From Lyngbya aestuarii BL J (lineage in GTDB: Bacteria; Cyanobacteriota; Cyanobacteriia; Cyanobacteriales; Microcoleaceae), in contig NZ_AUZM01000015.1 in the NCBI RefSeq assembly GCF_000478195.2, positions 1 to 64,000 of the forward strand: a DNA stretch of 64,000 bases, in the 5' to 3' direction. The first letter of the stretch is position 1, and each line of letters opens with the position of its first letter. The notes under the pieces were generated by a model. It did not search any database and was not told where the DNA came from. It saw nothing but the letters and a program-made list of their open reading frames with translations. Below are positions 37,118 to 45,475 of the stretch, in pieces. The position numbers and the translations under genes are program-made.

Positions 37118-38129
37118 TGATGAACCAACTATTTTAGATAGCTTAAAAGTTGAACTTAGAAAAGCCTTAGAAAATCAATGTATTATTGAAGTAGCTGAAG
37201 GGGGAGAAGAAGCGCTAGAACTTTTAGATGAACTTGAGGAAGAAAACTCAGAGATTGCTGTTGTGTTATCCGATTATTTAATGCCGGGAATGAAAGGTGA
37301 TGAGCTACTCAAACTTATTCATCAAAGATTCCCGAAAACTTTAAATATATTGCTCACAGGACAAGCAGATTTACCCGCTCTGGGGAATGCAATCAAATAT
37401 GCAAAACTCTATCGATATATTGCTAAACCTTGGCAACCGGAGGATTTAAGGCTAACTGTAGTTGAAGCGGTTAACAGCTATGTTCAAGAGAAAAAACTCC
37501 AAGAACAAACGCTAAGACTACAACAAATGAATCAGGAGTTACAGCGATTAGCCGGAGAATTACAACAAGCAAATCGAGAACTTCAACGTTTGGCTGTGAC
37601 TGATAGTTTAACTCAATTGGCAAATCGTCGTCAATTTGATGAATATTTAATCCATGAATGGCTCAGAATGTTACGAGAACAGCAATTTTTATCAGTAATT
37701 TTATGTGATGTAGACTTTTTTAAAAATTACAACGATAAATATGGTCATCCCGCCGGAGATAATTGTTTAAGAAAGGTTGCTAAAGCCATTTGTCAACAAG
37801 TTCAGCGCCCTGGAGATTTAGCCGCTCGCTATGGTGGGGAAGAATTTGTGATTATCCTTCCTAATACTCAAGCCGAAGGTGCTGTTAAGATTGCCGAAGG
37901 AGTTCGTCAGGCTATAAAATCTCTAAAGATTCCCCATTCTCAATCTAAAATAGCAGATTGTATTACGGTAAGTTTGGGAGTGTCGAGTGTCGTTCCTCAG
38001 CCAAATGATTCACCCTCTAACTTGATTGCAACGGCGGATACTGCTCTCTACGAAGCTAAAAAAAAGGGTCGAGATTGTGTGATTTATAAACCCTTTTCTG
38101 ACTCATCTGATCTTGATCATTTACTCTAA
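37089..38129 (+). CDS. Response regulator diguanylate cyclase (REC-GGDEF)
   Basis: 346 residues. The receiver has D62 (LSDYLMPGMKGDE). A coiled-coil linker (about 125-170, repeated LQRLAxELQQ) joins the GGDEF domain. GGEEF is at 249-253 with the I-site RPGD five residues before. Both catalytic and inhibitory sites are intact, so active cyclic-di-GMP synthesis controlled by phosphorylation is expected, as in PleD- or WspR-type enzymes. Its ATG lies inside the preceding receiver gene (29-base overlap), with no own ribosome-binding site, which points to translational coupling. Confidence 0.93.
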   Translation: MSKPVVICVDDEPTILDSLKVELRKALENQCIIEVAEGGEEALELLDELEEENSEIAVVLSDYLMPGMKGDELLKLIHQRFPKTLNILLTGQADLPALGNAIKYAKLYRYIAKPWQPEDLRLTVVEAVNSYVQEKKLQEQTLRLQQMNQELQRLAGELQQANRELQRLAVTDSLTQLANRRQFDEYLIHEWLRMLREQQFLSVILCDVDFFKNYNDKYGHPAGDNCLRKVAKAICQQVQRPGDLAARYGGEEFVIILPNTQAEGAVKIAEGVRQAIKSLKIPHSQSKIADCITVSLGVSSVVPQPNDSPSNLIATADTALYEAKKKGRDCVIYKPFSDSSDLDHLL

Positions 38130-38147
38130 ATGATTGAGTCTAATCCT

Positions 38148-39257
38148 TTAGACTGGTGTTAAGTATTCTAATTGAATGCTAACATGACGCTCCTCCAGCG
38201 TTTGTTTAAATAAATCCGTCGGTAAGGCTTGCTCAATCGGCCAAACTCCGGGCTGATTAAGTTGATTAGCCAGTAGAAGTTGAGCCACACTTCCGGTTCC
38301 TATTCCCGCCGCAACGGCTGTATTTTCATGGGTAAGAGTTGAACAACATTCAACCCTTTTTTGGTCTTTGTAGCCTTGAGTTGATGAGCGAACAGCCACT
38401 CCAATTCCACTAAAATAATCAGTGAATGTTGTCATCGCATAACTCACCTGAGAGAGAAATTCAATCACTGCGGTTTGTTGTAACCAACTTGGCGGCCATC
38501 GATGAGCAACCATTTGAGTTAAATAATTATAAAAATCGGGAAAAGTGCCGAACTTTGTGACGACTGTTTTCACATCAAAAGATTGAGCGAGGGTGTAACA
38601 TTCCGGCATATCAAACCAATAGACCCCCAGTTTACCATAAGGTGCAGGAAATTCAATGTCTTCGCGATCGCTATAGGGTTTAACCTGTTGCCATTTTCCC
38701 TCTTTCCAGACCTCAAAGGGACGCTGTAACCCGAGAAAAGTCGTTCGCATCACGGTAATTCCCGCCCCACCGGAACCCCCGACCACATAACTCAAATGAA
38801 TATTTTCAACTTGATCTAACTGTTCCACACAAAAACGAACTAAACTGTTAGAAATACCCGGAAAAATTCCCGTATTAATAACTGCCGTTATGCCTTTTTC
38901 TTGGGCTTGATGGTGATAACTTAAAGCCTGGATTGTAAAACTACGATTATCACTCACATCAATATAATTCACTCCCGCATCAATACACAGTTTCAAAACC
39001 GTGGCATCCCGATAGTGAAATGGCCCCGCACAATGAATCACTAAATCAACGGATGAAATTGCAGCTTTTAACGAATCGTGTTCGGCTAACTCTAACTCTA
39101 AAAACTGCATTCTCGGATCAAGAGGCGGCTGAGATTGTATCGTTTTCCGACCCGTTACAATTATCTCAACCTCTGGGATAAAATGAATAATATCTTGAGC
39201 AACACAACTCCCAACTCGTCCTCGTCCTCCTAAAATTAAAACTCGCTTTTTCATCAT
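38148..39257 (-). CDS. Saccharopine dehydrogenase-like NAD(P)-binding protein
   Basis: 369 residues. A Rossmann fold opens the protein (VLILGGRGRVGSCVAQDI), followed by LVIHCAGPFHY and NTGIFPGISNSLVRF as in the saccharopine dehydrogenase/carboxynorspermidine-type superfamily. Cyanobacterial members are oxidoreductases of unknown substrate. MM at the start gives two equal start choices (39257 or 39254). The gene is convergent with the REC-GGDEF gene and 44 bases downstream of the cNMP-binding gene on the same strand. Confidence 0.8.
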   Translation of the reverse strand: MMKKRVLILGGRGRVGSCVAQDIIHFIPEVEIIVTGRKTIQSQPPLDPRMQFLELELAEHDSLKAAISSVDLVIHCAGPFHYRDATVLKLCIDAGVNYIDVSDNRSFTIQALSYHHQAQEKGITAVINTGIFPGISNSLVRFCVEQLDQVENIHLSYVVGGSGGAGITVMRTTFLGLQRPFEVWKEGKWQQVKPYSDREDIEFPAPYGKLGVYWFDMPECYTLAQSFDVKTVVTKFGTFPDFYNYLTQMVAHRWPPSWLQQTAVIEFLSQVSYAMTTFTDYFSGIGVAVRSSTQGYKDQKRVECCSTLTHENTAVAAGIGTGSVAQLLLANQLNQPGVWPIEQALPTDLFKQTLEERHVSIQLEYLTPV

Positions 39258-39300
39258 TCTATTGATTGTCTATTGTTGGCATTCAAATCAAAACTTGTGA

Positions 39301-40098
39301 TTAAGTAAAAGCAGATAAAATTGCCCGTGCTGTTTGAATATTAGTCGCACAAATCACCTGATAGGTATCACACAATCTTAAGATAGCATCTATAGACGCT
39401 CGGTTCGGTCTACGAGCTAAGGGATCTCTCAGACAAACCAAAGCTTTAATGTTACCTAAGATAATTTGTGCGCCAATCGTATCTGCTCCCCCAACTAACA
39501 CATTAGAATTAATCACCTGTTTCACATTCAGATTAATATTCTGTTGCAAACTTTGGGCAACCCATTCCGGTGCAAAAATAGGTATATTGTACAAAATATC
39601 TATTTCCTTTTGTACCCAGTCTAGCAAGTCTGACATTTTGGTTTCATCTACCATCAGAATCATATACTTGCGATGCGCTCGAATTCCACTGTTGCGAATG
39701 TTCTCAACGGCCGATTGGGTAATACAATGAACGAGTTTAACGGCTAAATAAGGATGTTTGAGTTTGAGATTTTCAATATCATCAAAAGTCATAATGGCAA
39801 TTTGACCATCACTGGCTGCAATAAAATCAGCTTGGCGATCAATTGACTCTAGCAGCGCCATTTCTCCTAAAAAGTCTCCCGCAATTCGGCTTGGGTTGTC
39901 AACCTGATGATCATCGATAATACTAATTTCTCCACTGAGAAGCAATCCAAAAGAAGTATCACGTCCAGTTTTGGGCATGATCTCTTGTAAGTCAAAAAAC
40001 TTATGAATGGAAAAATATTCACAGATCAGTTCAATTTCTTCCGAGTAAAAATCCTTGAAAGTCTCTAAATTTTGAAATAAGTCCGCTTTCTCAGACAT
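39301..40098 (-). CDS. Cyclic-nucleotide-binding domain fused to a degenerate methylglyoxal-synthase-like domain
   Basis: 265 residues. The first 130 resemble a cNMP-binding domain (GLLLSGEISIIDD, GDFLGEMALLE). From about 142 the sequence aligns with methylglyoxal synthase along its full length: LVGGADTIGAQI matches GPLGGDQQIGA, CLRDPLARRP matches FLRDPLTAQP, LRLCDTYQVICATN matches LRLCDVYSIPLATN. Catalytic positions are changed: the AHD histidine is Val (MVDE), GGD is GGA, and the PHEPD His and Asp are Asn and Ser. Only the Asp of RDPL remains. It is probably a sensor or binding domain, not an active synthase. Effector unknown. Confidence 0.75.
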   Translation of the reverse strand: MSEKADLFQNLETFKDFYSEEIELICEYFSIHKFFDLQEIMPKTGRDTSFGLLLSGEISIIDDHQVDNPSRIAGDFLGEMALLESIDRQADFIAASDGQIAIMTFDDIENLKLKHPYLAVKLVHCITQSAVENIRNSGIRAHRKYMILMVDETKMSDLLDWVQKEIDILYNIPIFAPEWVAQSLQQNINLNVKQVINSNVLVGGADTIGAQIILGNIKALVCLRDPLARRPNRASIDAILRLCDTYQVICATNIQTARAILSAFT

Positions 40099-40355
40099 AA
40101 AGTCAGAACCCCAAGAGTATATGAGGAGATCAATGATCGCAGTCTACTTTTGGTCAAATCAGGAAGGCTTGACAGGTCGGGAAATACAAAGACTCAAATG
40201 TTGAGAGCCAGATTCTTCAGAAACTCAACTGAAGATTTGAGAATTGAAAATTTCCCTCGGTGAATCTGACCTCAATCTGCGCGTCAAAAATCCCCAACTA
40301 CAACTTATAATTAAATCAATATAATAACTGAATCGCACATCTATTCCCAAATTTG

Positions 40356-42221
40356 ATGAGTCTATCACAATTGATTGCATTTGAACCGATTGCGGCGATC
40401 GCTACAACTCCCCACGCCTGCCAACGACTGCAACCCTTGTGTCAGACTGCCGAGGTGACGCTCTATGTCCCTCAATCTTTGGGCAATATTCCTAAAACCC
40501 AAGTTTACCCCGACTCTCTACGACAACTCCTCCCGCAACTGTGGTCAAGTCATCGCGCCATTGTCTTCTGTCTGGCGTTAGGTGCCGTTGTCCGTCTGAT
40601 TGCCCCTCTATTACAGCACAAATCCACTGATCCGGCGATTATCGTAGTTGATGAAACAGGTCAATTTGTGATTAGTGTCTGTAGTGGTCATATTGGGGGT
40701 GGCGACAGGCTGGCCCAACTCGTCGCCCGGATATTGGGAGCAACTCCGATTTTAACCGGATCAGCCAACGCTTTGAACCTCCCCGGAATTGATATCTTAG
40801 GGGTGCCATTTGGCTGGAAACGCGGCAGCGGAGACTGGACAGGGGTAAGCGCTGCGATCGCCCAACAACAAACGGTACAAGTTCGGCAAGAAGCAGGTTC
40901 AACGCTTTGGCAACACCATCTCCCGGCGACTCATTCTTTTGATTTCACCTCAACCCAAACTCCCCAAGCCCAAATCTGGATTAGCCCTCAACACCGACAA
41001 CTCTCAACTGAAGATTTACCCCAAGTTCAGTGGCATCCGCGAGTGTTGTGGGTGGGTGTCGGCTGTGAACGCAATACCCCCAAAGCCGTGATTGAAACGG
41101 CAATTTTAGACGTTTTACGCGCTCATCAACTTGCAGAAGAAGCCGTTGCCGGAATTGCGAGTCTTGATCTCAAAGCGGATGAAACCGGATTAGTGGAACT
41201 TTGTCAAGCGCGTCATTGGCCATTACAGACCTTCAGCGCTGAAATTTTGCGTCAGGTGACGGTGCCGACTCCTTCTGAGATTGTTCAGTCTGAGGTGGGG
41301 ACTCCCAGTGTTGCTGAAGCTGCCGCCTTACAAGCCGCCCAAGTTCAAGCGTTACTTGTGTCTAAACAGATTTATCGTTCTCCTCAACCCCAACCGTCAG
41401 AAGCCGAAAGAATCGGTCAGGCGGTAACAGTAGCCATTGCGATCGCCCAACAGGAATATACCGGACGAGACGGACAATTATTGCTCGTCGGTACAGGCCC
41501 CGGTCAACTCAATCAAATGACTCCTGCCGCTCAAACTGCTGTGACTCAAGCCGATGTTGTGATTGGGTATTCGTTGTATTTGGATTTAATTACACCACTT
41601 TTGCGTCCGGGGCAAATTGTGGAATCGTATCCCATTACCCAGGAACGTCAACGGGCGGAACGGGCGATTGAGTTAGCCGAATGGGGTTTGACGGTGGCGG
41701 TGGTATCTTCGGGAGATTGTGGGATTTATGGGATGGCGGGGTTGGTGTTTGAACAGCTTCGCGCCCAAGGTTGGCGAGGGGAAACGCCTGGAGTGCAAGT
41801 GTTTCCGGGGATTAGTGCGTTGCAAGCGGCCGCTTCTCGGGTTGGGGCGCCGTTGATGCACGATTTTTGTGCAATTAGTTTGAGTGATTTGTTGACGCCT
41901 TGGGAGATGATTGAAAAGCGCTTAAAGGCGGCAGCTATGGCTGATTTTGTCTGTGCTTTATATAATCCGCGATCGCGTAGTCGTACAGAACAATTATCTC
42001 AGGCTCAGATGATCTTTTTACAGTTTCGTTCTCCCCAAACTCCCGTTGCTTTAGTGCGTTCGGCTTATCGAGACGATGAACAGATTACGTTGACTACGTT
42101 AGAGGAATTAACGGAAGTTTCTGTCGATATGTTAACAACGGTTTTGATTGGCAATCAAAGTACAACTTTTCACCAGAATTGGATGATTACACCCCGAGGA
42201 TATTTAGGATTTACTCAATAA
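40356..42221 (+). CDS. cobJ: CbiG/CobJ fusion: cobalamin biosynthesis protein with precorrin-3B C17-methyltransferase
   Basis: 621 residues. The N-terminal half is CbiG: an N-terminal module (IVFCLALGAVVRLIAPLL, SGHIGGGDRLAQLVA), a middle linker, and the C-terminal module (LWVGVGCERNTPK, LKADETGLVEL). From about residue 375 a tetrapyrrole methylase follows (LLLVGTGPGQLNQMTPAA, VSSGDCGIYGMAGLVFE, FCALYNPRSRSR near the C-terminus), i.e. CobJ/CbiH. It should carry out ring contraction and C17 methylation. The ATG at 40356 is preceded by a TTG; either fits. The gene is alone, 100 bases before the CBS-GAF kinase. Confidence 0.93.
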   Translation: MSLSQLIAFEPIAAIATTPHACQRLQPLCQTAEVTLYVPQSLGNIPKTQVYPDSLRQLLPQLWSSHRAIVFCLALGAVVRLIAPLLQHKSTDPAIIVVDETGQFVISVCSGHIGGGDRLAQLVARILGATPILTGSANALNLPGIDILGVPFGWKRGSGDWTGVSAAIAQQQTVQVRQEAGSTLWQHHLPATHSFDFTSTQTPQAQIWISPQHRQLSTEDLPQVQWHPRVLWVGVGCERNTPKAVIETAILDVLRAHQLAEEAVAGIASLDLKADETGLVELCQARHWPLQTFSAEILRQVTVPTPSEIVQSEVGTPSVAEAAALQAAQVQALLVSKQIYRSPQPQPSEAERIGQAVTVAIAIAQQEYTGRDGQLLLVGTGPGQLNQMTPAAQTAVTQADVVIGYSLYLDLITPLLRPGQIVESYPITQERQRAERAIELAEWGLTVAVVSSGDCGIYGMAGLVFEQLRAQGWRGETPGVQVFPGISALQAAASRVGAPLMHDFCAISLSDLLTPWEMIEKRLKAAAMADFVCALYNPRSRSRTEQLSQAQMIFLQFRSPQTPVALVRSAYRDDEQITLTTLEELTEVSVDMLTTVLIGNQSTTFHQNWMITPRGYLGFTQ

Positions 42222-42320
42222 AAGTTAAACTTGAGTGAATGAAATGTAAGTTACAGTAGATATATTCATGATTTACTCTTGTTCAAACGATAGAAATTTT
42301 TAAGTTTACCTAAAATTCAG

Positions 42321-45300
42321 ATGAGCGAAAATATTGGGTTTAATCAGGCTCCCGCTTTAGAAAAAATTCTGAATCAATCTCCACTCCTTGTTACTCCAGA
42401 AACTTGTATAACAGATGTTTTGACTTTAATCAATCAATCTCAGGAAACAGATTGTGTTTTAGTTGTGGAAGCCGAACAGCTTGTGGGAATCTTCACCGCT
42501 AAAGATGGAGTGAGACAAATCGTTGAGGGTTGTCTTCAAAAGATGCCGATTGAGAAAGTGATGACTCAGCCCGTGATCACACTCAAGCAGAGTGAATATC
42601 GAGATATTTTTCACGTTTTGTCTTTGTTTAAACAGCATCAAATTTGTCACCTTCCCATTCTCAATAGAGAAGGAAAACTACGAGGCTTGATTACACAAGA
42701 CAGTTTACTTCAATCCTTTGCTGCTGTTGATTTGCATAGTCAGGTTGAATCCCTACAGCAAGAAGTCTCTCAGAATAAGTTAGAAAACCAGGAAATATTA
42801 CAACAGCAAGTTCAGGAACAAACAGCAGCTTTAAATCAACAAATTGACTTGGATCGCATCTTGAGCAATATTGCTGATAACATTCGGCGTTCTCTTAATA
42901 TCGGTCAAATTTTGAATACGACTGTCACCGAAATTCAACAGTTACTCCAGGTTGATCGAGTTGTAATTTATCGCTTTAATCCCGACTGGAGTGGGGTAAT
43001 TATTGCTGAATCTGTAGGGGCTGGATGGCTGTCAATTTTAGGAAACTTTATTGACGATTCTTGCTTTTCTCCCAACTGGATTCAATCCTATCACAACGGT
43101 AAAATTCGAGTCATTTCTGATATTTATGCAGGCGAAATGTCATCCTGCCATCGCGAGTTACTCGAAACATTACAAGTTCGGGCTAAAGTTCTGGTTCCGA
43201 TTTTATTAAATTCTCCTGAGCGTTCATCCAGTGAATGTTTGTTATGGGGATTACTGATCGTTCATAACTGCGGTGAATCTCGCCACTGGCTACCCCATGA
43301 AGTTCAGTTATTAGAAAAATTGGCCATACAAATTTCAGTCGCCATCCAACAATCCGAATTTTATCACCAATTAGAAGTTTTGGTCACCAAACGAACACTT
43401 AAATTGATTGAAACTAACGGTCAGTTATACCAAGAAATTCAAGAGCGTCATCGAGTTAAAAATGCTCTCAAAAAGAGCAATGATCTTTTGCAAGCGATCA
43501 GCGAAATACAATCTCAATTTATTGCTAATGCCGAGTCAATAATTTTATTTGATGTTCTCCTGGAAAATATTTTGAATTTGACTGAAAGTGAATACAGTTT
43601 TATTGGGGAGATTTTTTATACCCCACAAGGAGAGCCTTATATCAATGAAAGCTATATCAAAATAAAAGGACAACCCCCTGTAAAAAAATCCCAAATTACC
43701 CATAAGGATTGGGGTCAAGAAACTGATCATTCATCTCAAAAAAACACTCAGAAAGATCTGGAATTTGAGACTCTAAAAACTCTATTTAGATCGGTGATGA
43801 TCAGGGGTGAACCCGTGATTGCTAATGATCTCAAAAATGACTCCATCAGAGAAGGAAAACCTCTTGATTATCCACCCTTAAATGCTTTTTTAGGAATTCC
43901 ATTTTATAGCCCTTCTCAAAAGTTAGTGGGAATCGTTGGAATCGCCAACTGTCCAAAGGGTTATGACGAAGCATTAATTCAATATTTACAGCCCTTTTTA
44001 GCCACCTGTGCCAATATTATAGAGGCTCATCGTAACAATCGTCGTCGTCAAGAAGTGGAAAAAGAGTTGCGAGAACGTGAAGCGAGATCTCGCCTTTTTA
44101 CTGATACCATGCTCAAGATTCGGGAATCTTTACAACTCAATAAAATTTTACAAGCGACGGTAACAGAAATTCAGAAAATTTTAGAGGTTGAACGAATCTT
44201 AATTTATCAAGTCTTTGCCAATGGTACGGGTCGTGTTGTCTTCGAGGAAGTTCAACCGGGATGGACTTCCATTCTTAATATTGACTTTCCAGAAGATGTT
44301 TTTCCCCTAGAGCATCAACAGACCTATTACAACGGACAAGCAAAAGCAATTTCTGATGTCAATCAGGCTTATGGTGAAATCACACCTTGTCTGCTGGATT
44401 TTGCAGAAACGTGGCAGATCAAAGCTAAGTTAATTGTACCTATATTACAAGACAATCATCTTTGGGGATTTATGATTGCTCATCAATGTTCAGCACCTAG
44501 AGATTGGAAAGAATTTGAGATCGAACTCCTGCAACAAATTACAATTCAACTAGGGGTTGCTCTGGCTCATGCGGAACTCCTCGAACGTGAAAAAGAACTC
44601 AATGAACTCAAGTCACGTTTTATCTCAATGGCTTCTCACGAATTTCGGACTCCTTTGACTTGGATTGCTTCTTCTGCTGGAATTATAGAAGATTATGGCG
44701 ATCGTCTTCAGTCTGAAAAGAAACAAAAACATTTCTCTCGGATTCAATCTTCGGTTCAGTATATGACTCAACTCCTGAATGATGTGCTAACCATTAGTCG
44801 TTCAGAAGTTTATCAGCTAGAATGTAACCCCACCTCTTTTGAACTGGTTGAGTTTTGTTCAGATTTAGTAGAAGAATTACAAACTTCAACTCACCAACAT
44901 CAGATTAATTTTAGTGTTTATTATGCAGATTTTCCTCAAGATGAAGTTAAAGTAATTCCAGTTTTTTTAGATGATAAACTATTACGGCAAATTCTCACAA
45001 ACTTATTAATAAATGCGATTAAATATTCACCCGAAGCTCAATCAATTAACTTTGAGATTATTCGTCAAGAGCAAGAAGTTATCTTCAATATTCAAGATTA
45101 TGGGATTGGCATTCCGCTTGCAGATCAATCTAGAATCTTTCAGTCTTTTCATCGAGCCAACAATATTGGTACGATTGCAGGTACAGGTTTAGGGCTGGCG
45201 ATTGTCAAGAACTGTGTTGAGGTTCAAGGCGGTGAAGTTACCTTTGATAGTCGGCTGGGAGAAGGTACAATATTTCAAGTTAAACTTCCTCGAATTCTTC

Positions 45301-45326
45301 CTCGCATTCTAGAAGAATCATCGTGA
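42321..45326 (+). CDS. CBS-GAF-GAF-GAF histidine kinase, first GAF a DXCF-type cyanobacteriochrome candidate
   Basis: 1001 residues. A CBS pair (about 10-130) is followed by three GAF domains and a histidine kinase (H773 in [18 protein letters not shown]). GAF1 (about 190-350) has the DXCF motif (D-S-C248-F) and the canonical C276-H277 (MSSCH), within a cyanobacteriochrome-like frame (VVIYRFNPDWSG, RVISDIYAGE). Both cysteines could hold a bilin, giving a blue/green-type photosensor. GAF2 (about 390-570) lacks these motifs. GAF3 (about 595-750) keeps the DW-type frame but has C-L instead of C-H, so probably no bilin. No membrane helix. The gene ends 149 bases before the REC-GGDEF-EAL gene, a likely partner. 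Confidence 0.88.
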   Translation: MSENIGFNQAPALEKILNQSPLLVTPETCITDVLTLINQSQETDCVLVVEAEQLVGIFTAKDGVRQIVEGCLQKMPIEKVMTQPVITLKQSEYRDIFHVLSLFKQHQICHLPILNREGKLRGLITQDSLLQSFAAVDLHSQVESLQQEVSQNKLENQEILQQQVQEQTAALNQQIDLDRILSNIADNIRRSLNIGQILNTTVTEIQQLLQVDRVVIYRFNPDWSGVIIAESVGAGWLSILGNFIDDSCFSPNWIQSYHNGKIRVISDIYAGEMSSCHRELLETLQVRAKVLVPILLNSPERSSSECLLWGLLIVHNCGESRHWLPHEVQLLEKLAIQISVAIQQSEFYHQLEVLVTKRTLKLIETNGQLYQEIQERHRVKNALKKSNDLLQAISEIQSQFIANAESIILFDVLLENILNLTESEYSFIGEIFYTPQGEPYINESYIKIKGQPPVKKSQITHKDWGQETDHSSQKNTQKDLEFETLKTLFRSVMIRGEPVIANDLKNDSIREGKPLDYPPLNAFLGIPFYSPSQKLVGIVGIANCPKGYDEALIQYLQPFLATCANIIEAHRNNRRRQEVEKELREREARSRLFTDTMLKIRESLQLNKILQATVTEIQKILEVERILIYQVFANGTGRVVFEEVQPGWTSILNIDFPEDVFPLEHQQTYYNGQAKAISDVNQAYGEITPCLLDFAETWQIKAKLIVPILQDNHLWGFMIAHQCSAPRDWKEFEIELLQQITIQLGVALAHAELLEREKELNELKSRFISMASHEFRTPLTWIASSAGIIEDYGDRLQSEKKQKHFSRIQSSVQYMTQLLNDVLTISRSEVYQLECNPTSFELVEFCSDLVEELQTSTHQHQINFSVYYADFPQDEVKVIPVFLDDKLLRQILTNLLINAIKYSPEAQSINFEIIRQEQEVIFNIQDYGIGIPLADQSRIFQSFHRANNIGTIAGTGLGLAIVKNCVEVQGGEVTFDSRLGEGTIFQVKLPRILPRILEESS

Positions 45327-45366
45327 TTTTCTAGAGTTAAATGTGATTAAAGTAGATGATAATATC

Positions 45367-45375
45367 TGTTATAAT
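45367..45375 (+). promoter_or_regulatory. Extended -10 upstream of the REC-GGDEF-EAL gene
   Basis: TGTTATAAT is a full extended -10 (TGnTATAAT), 100 bases before the ATG at 45476. No clear -35 is visible at 17 bases. It would allow expression independent of the kinase gene upstream. Function inferred. Confidence 0.45.
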
Positions 45376-45475
45376 AAATCAATTTATACTGATTATTAAA
45401 GTTTGTAAAACAAAATAGATTAGTTACCCTGAAATATGATATTCTATTAAAAACTAGATATTAATTTACCTCCTC

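Noticed and set aside
39301-40098. Functional methylglyoxal synthase
   Set aside because: The catalytic His and two of the Asp residues are replaced.
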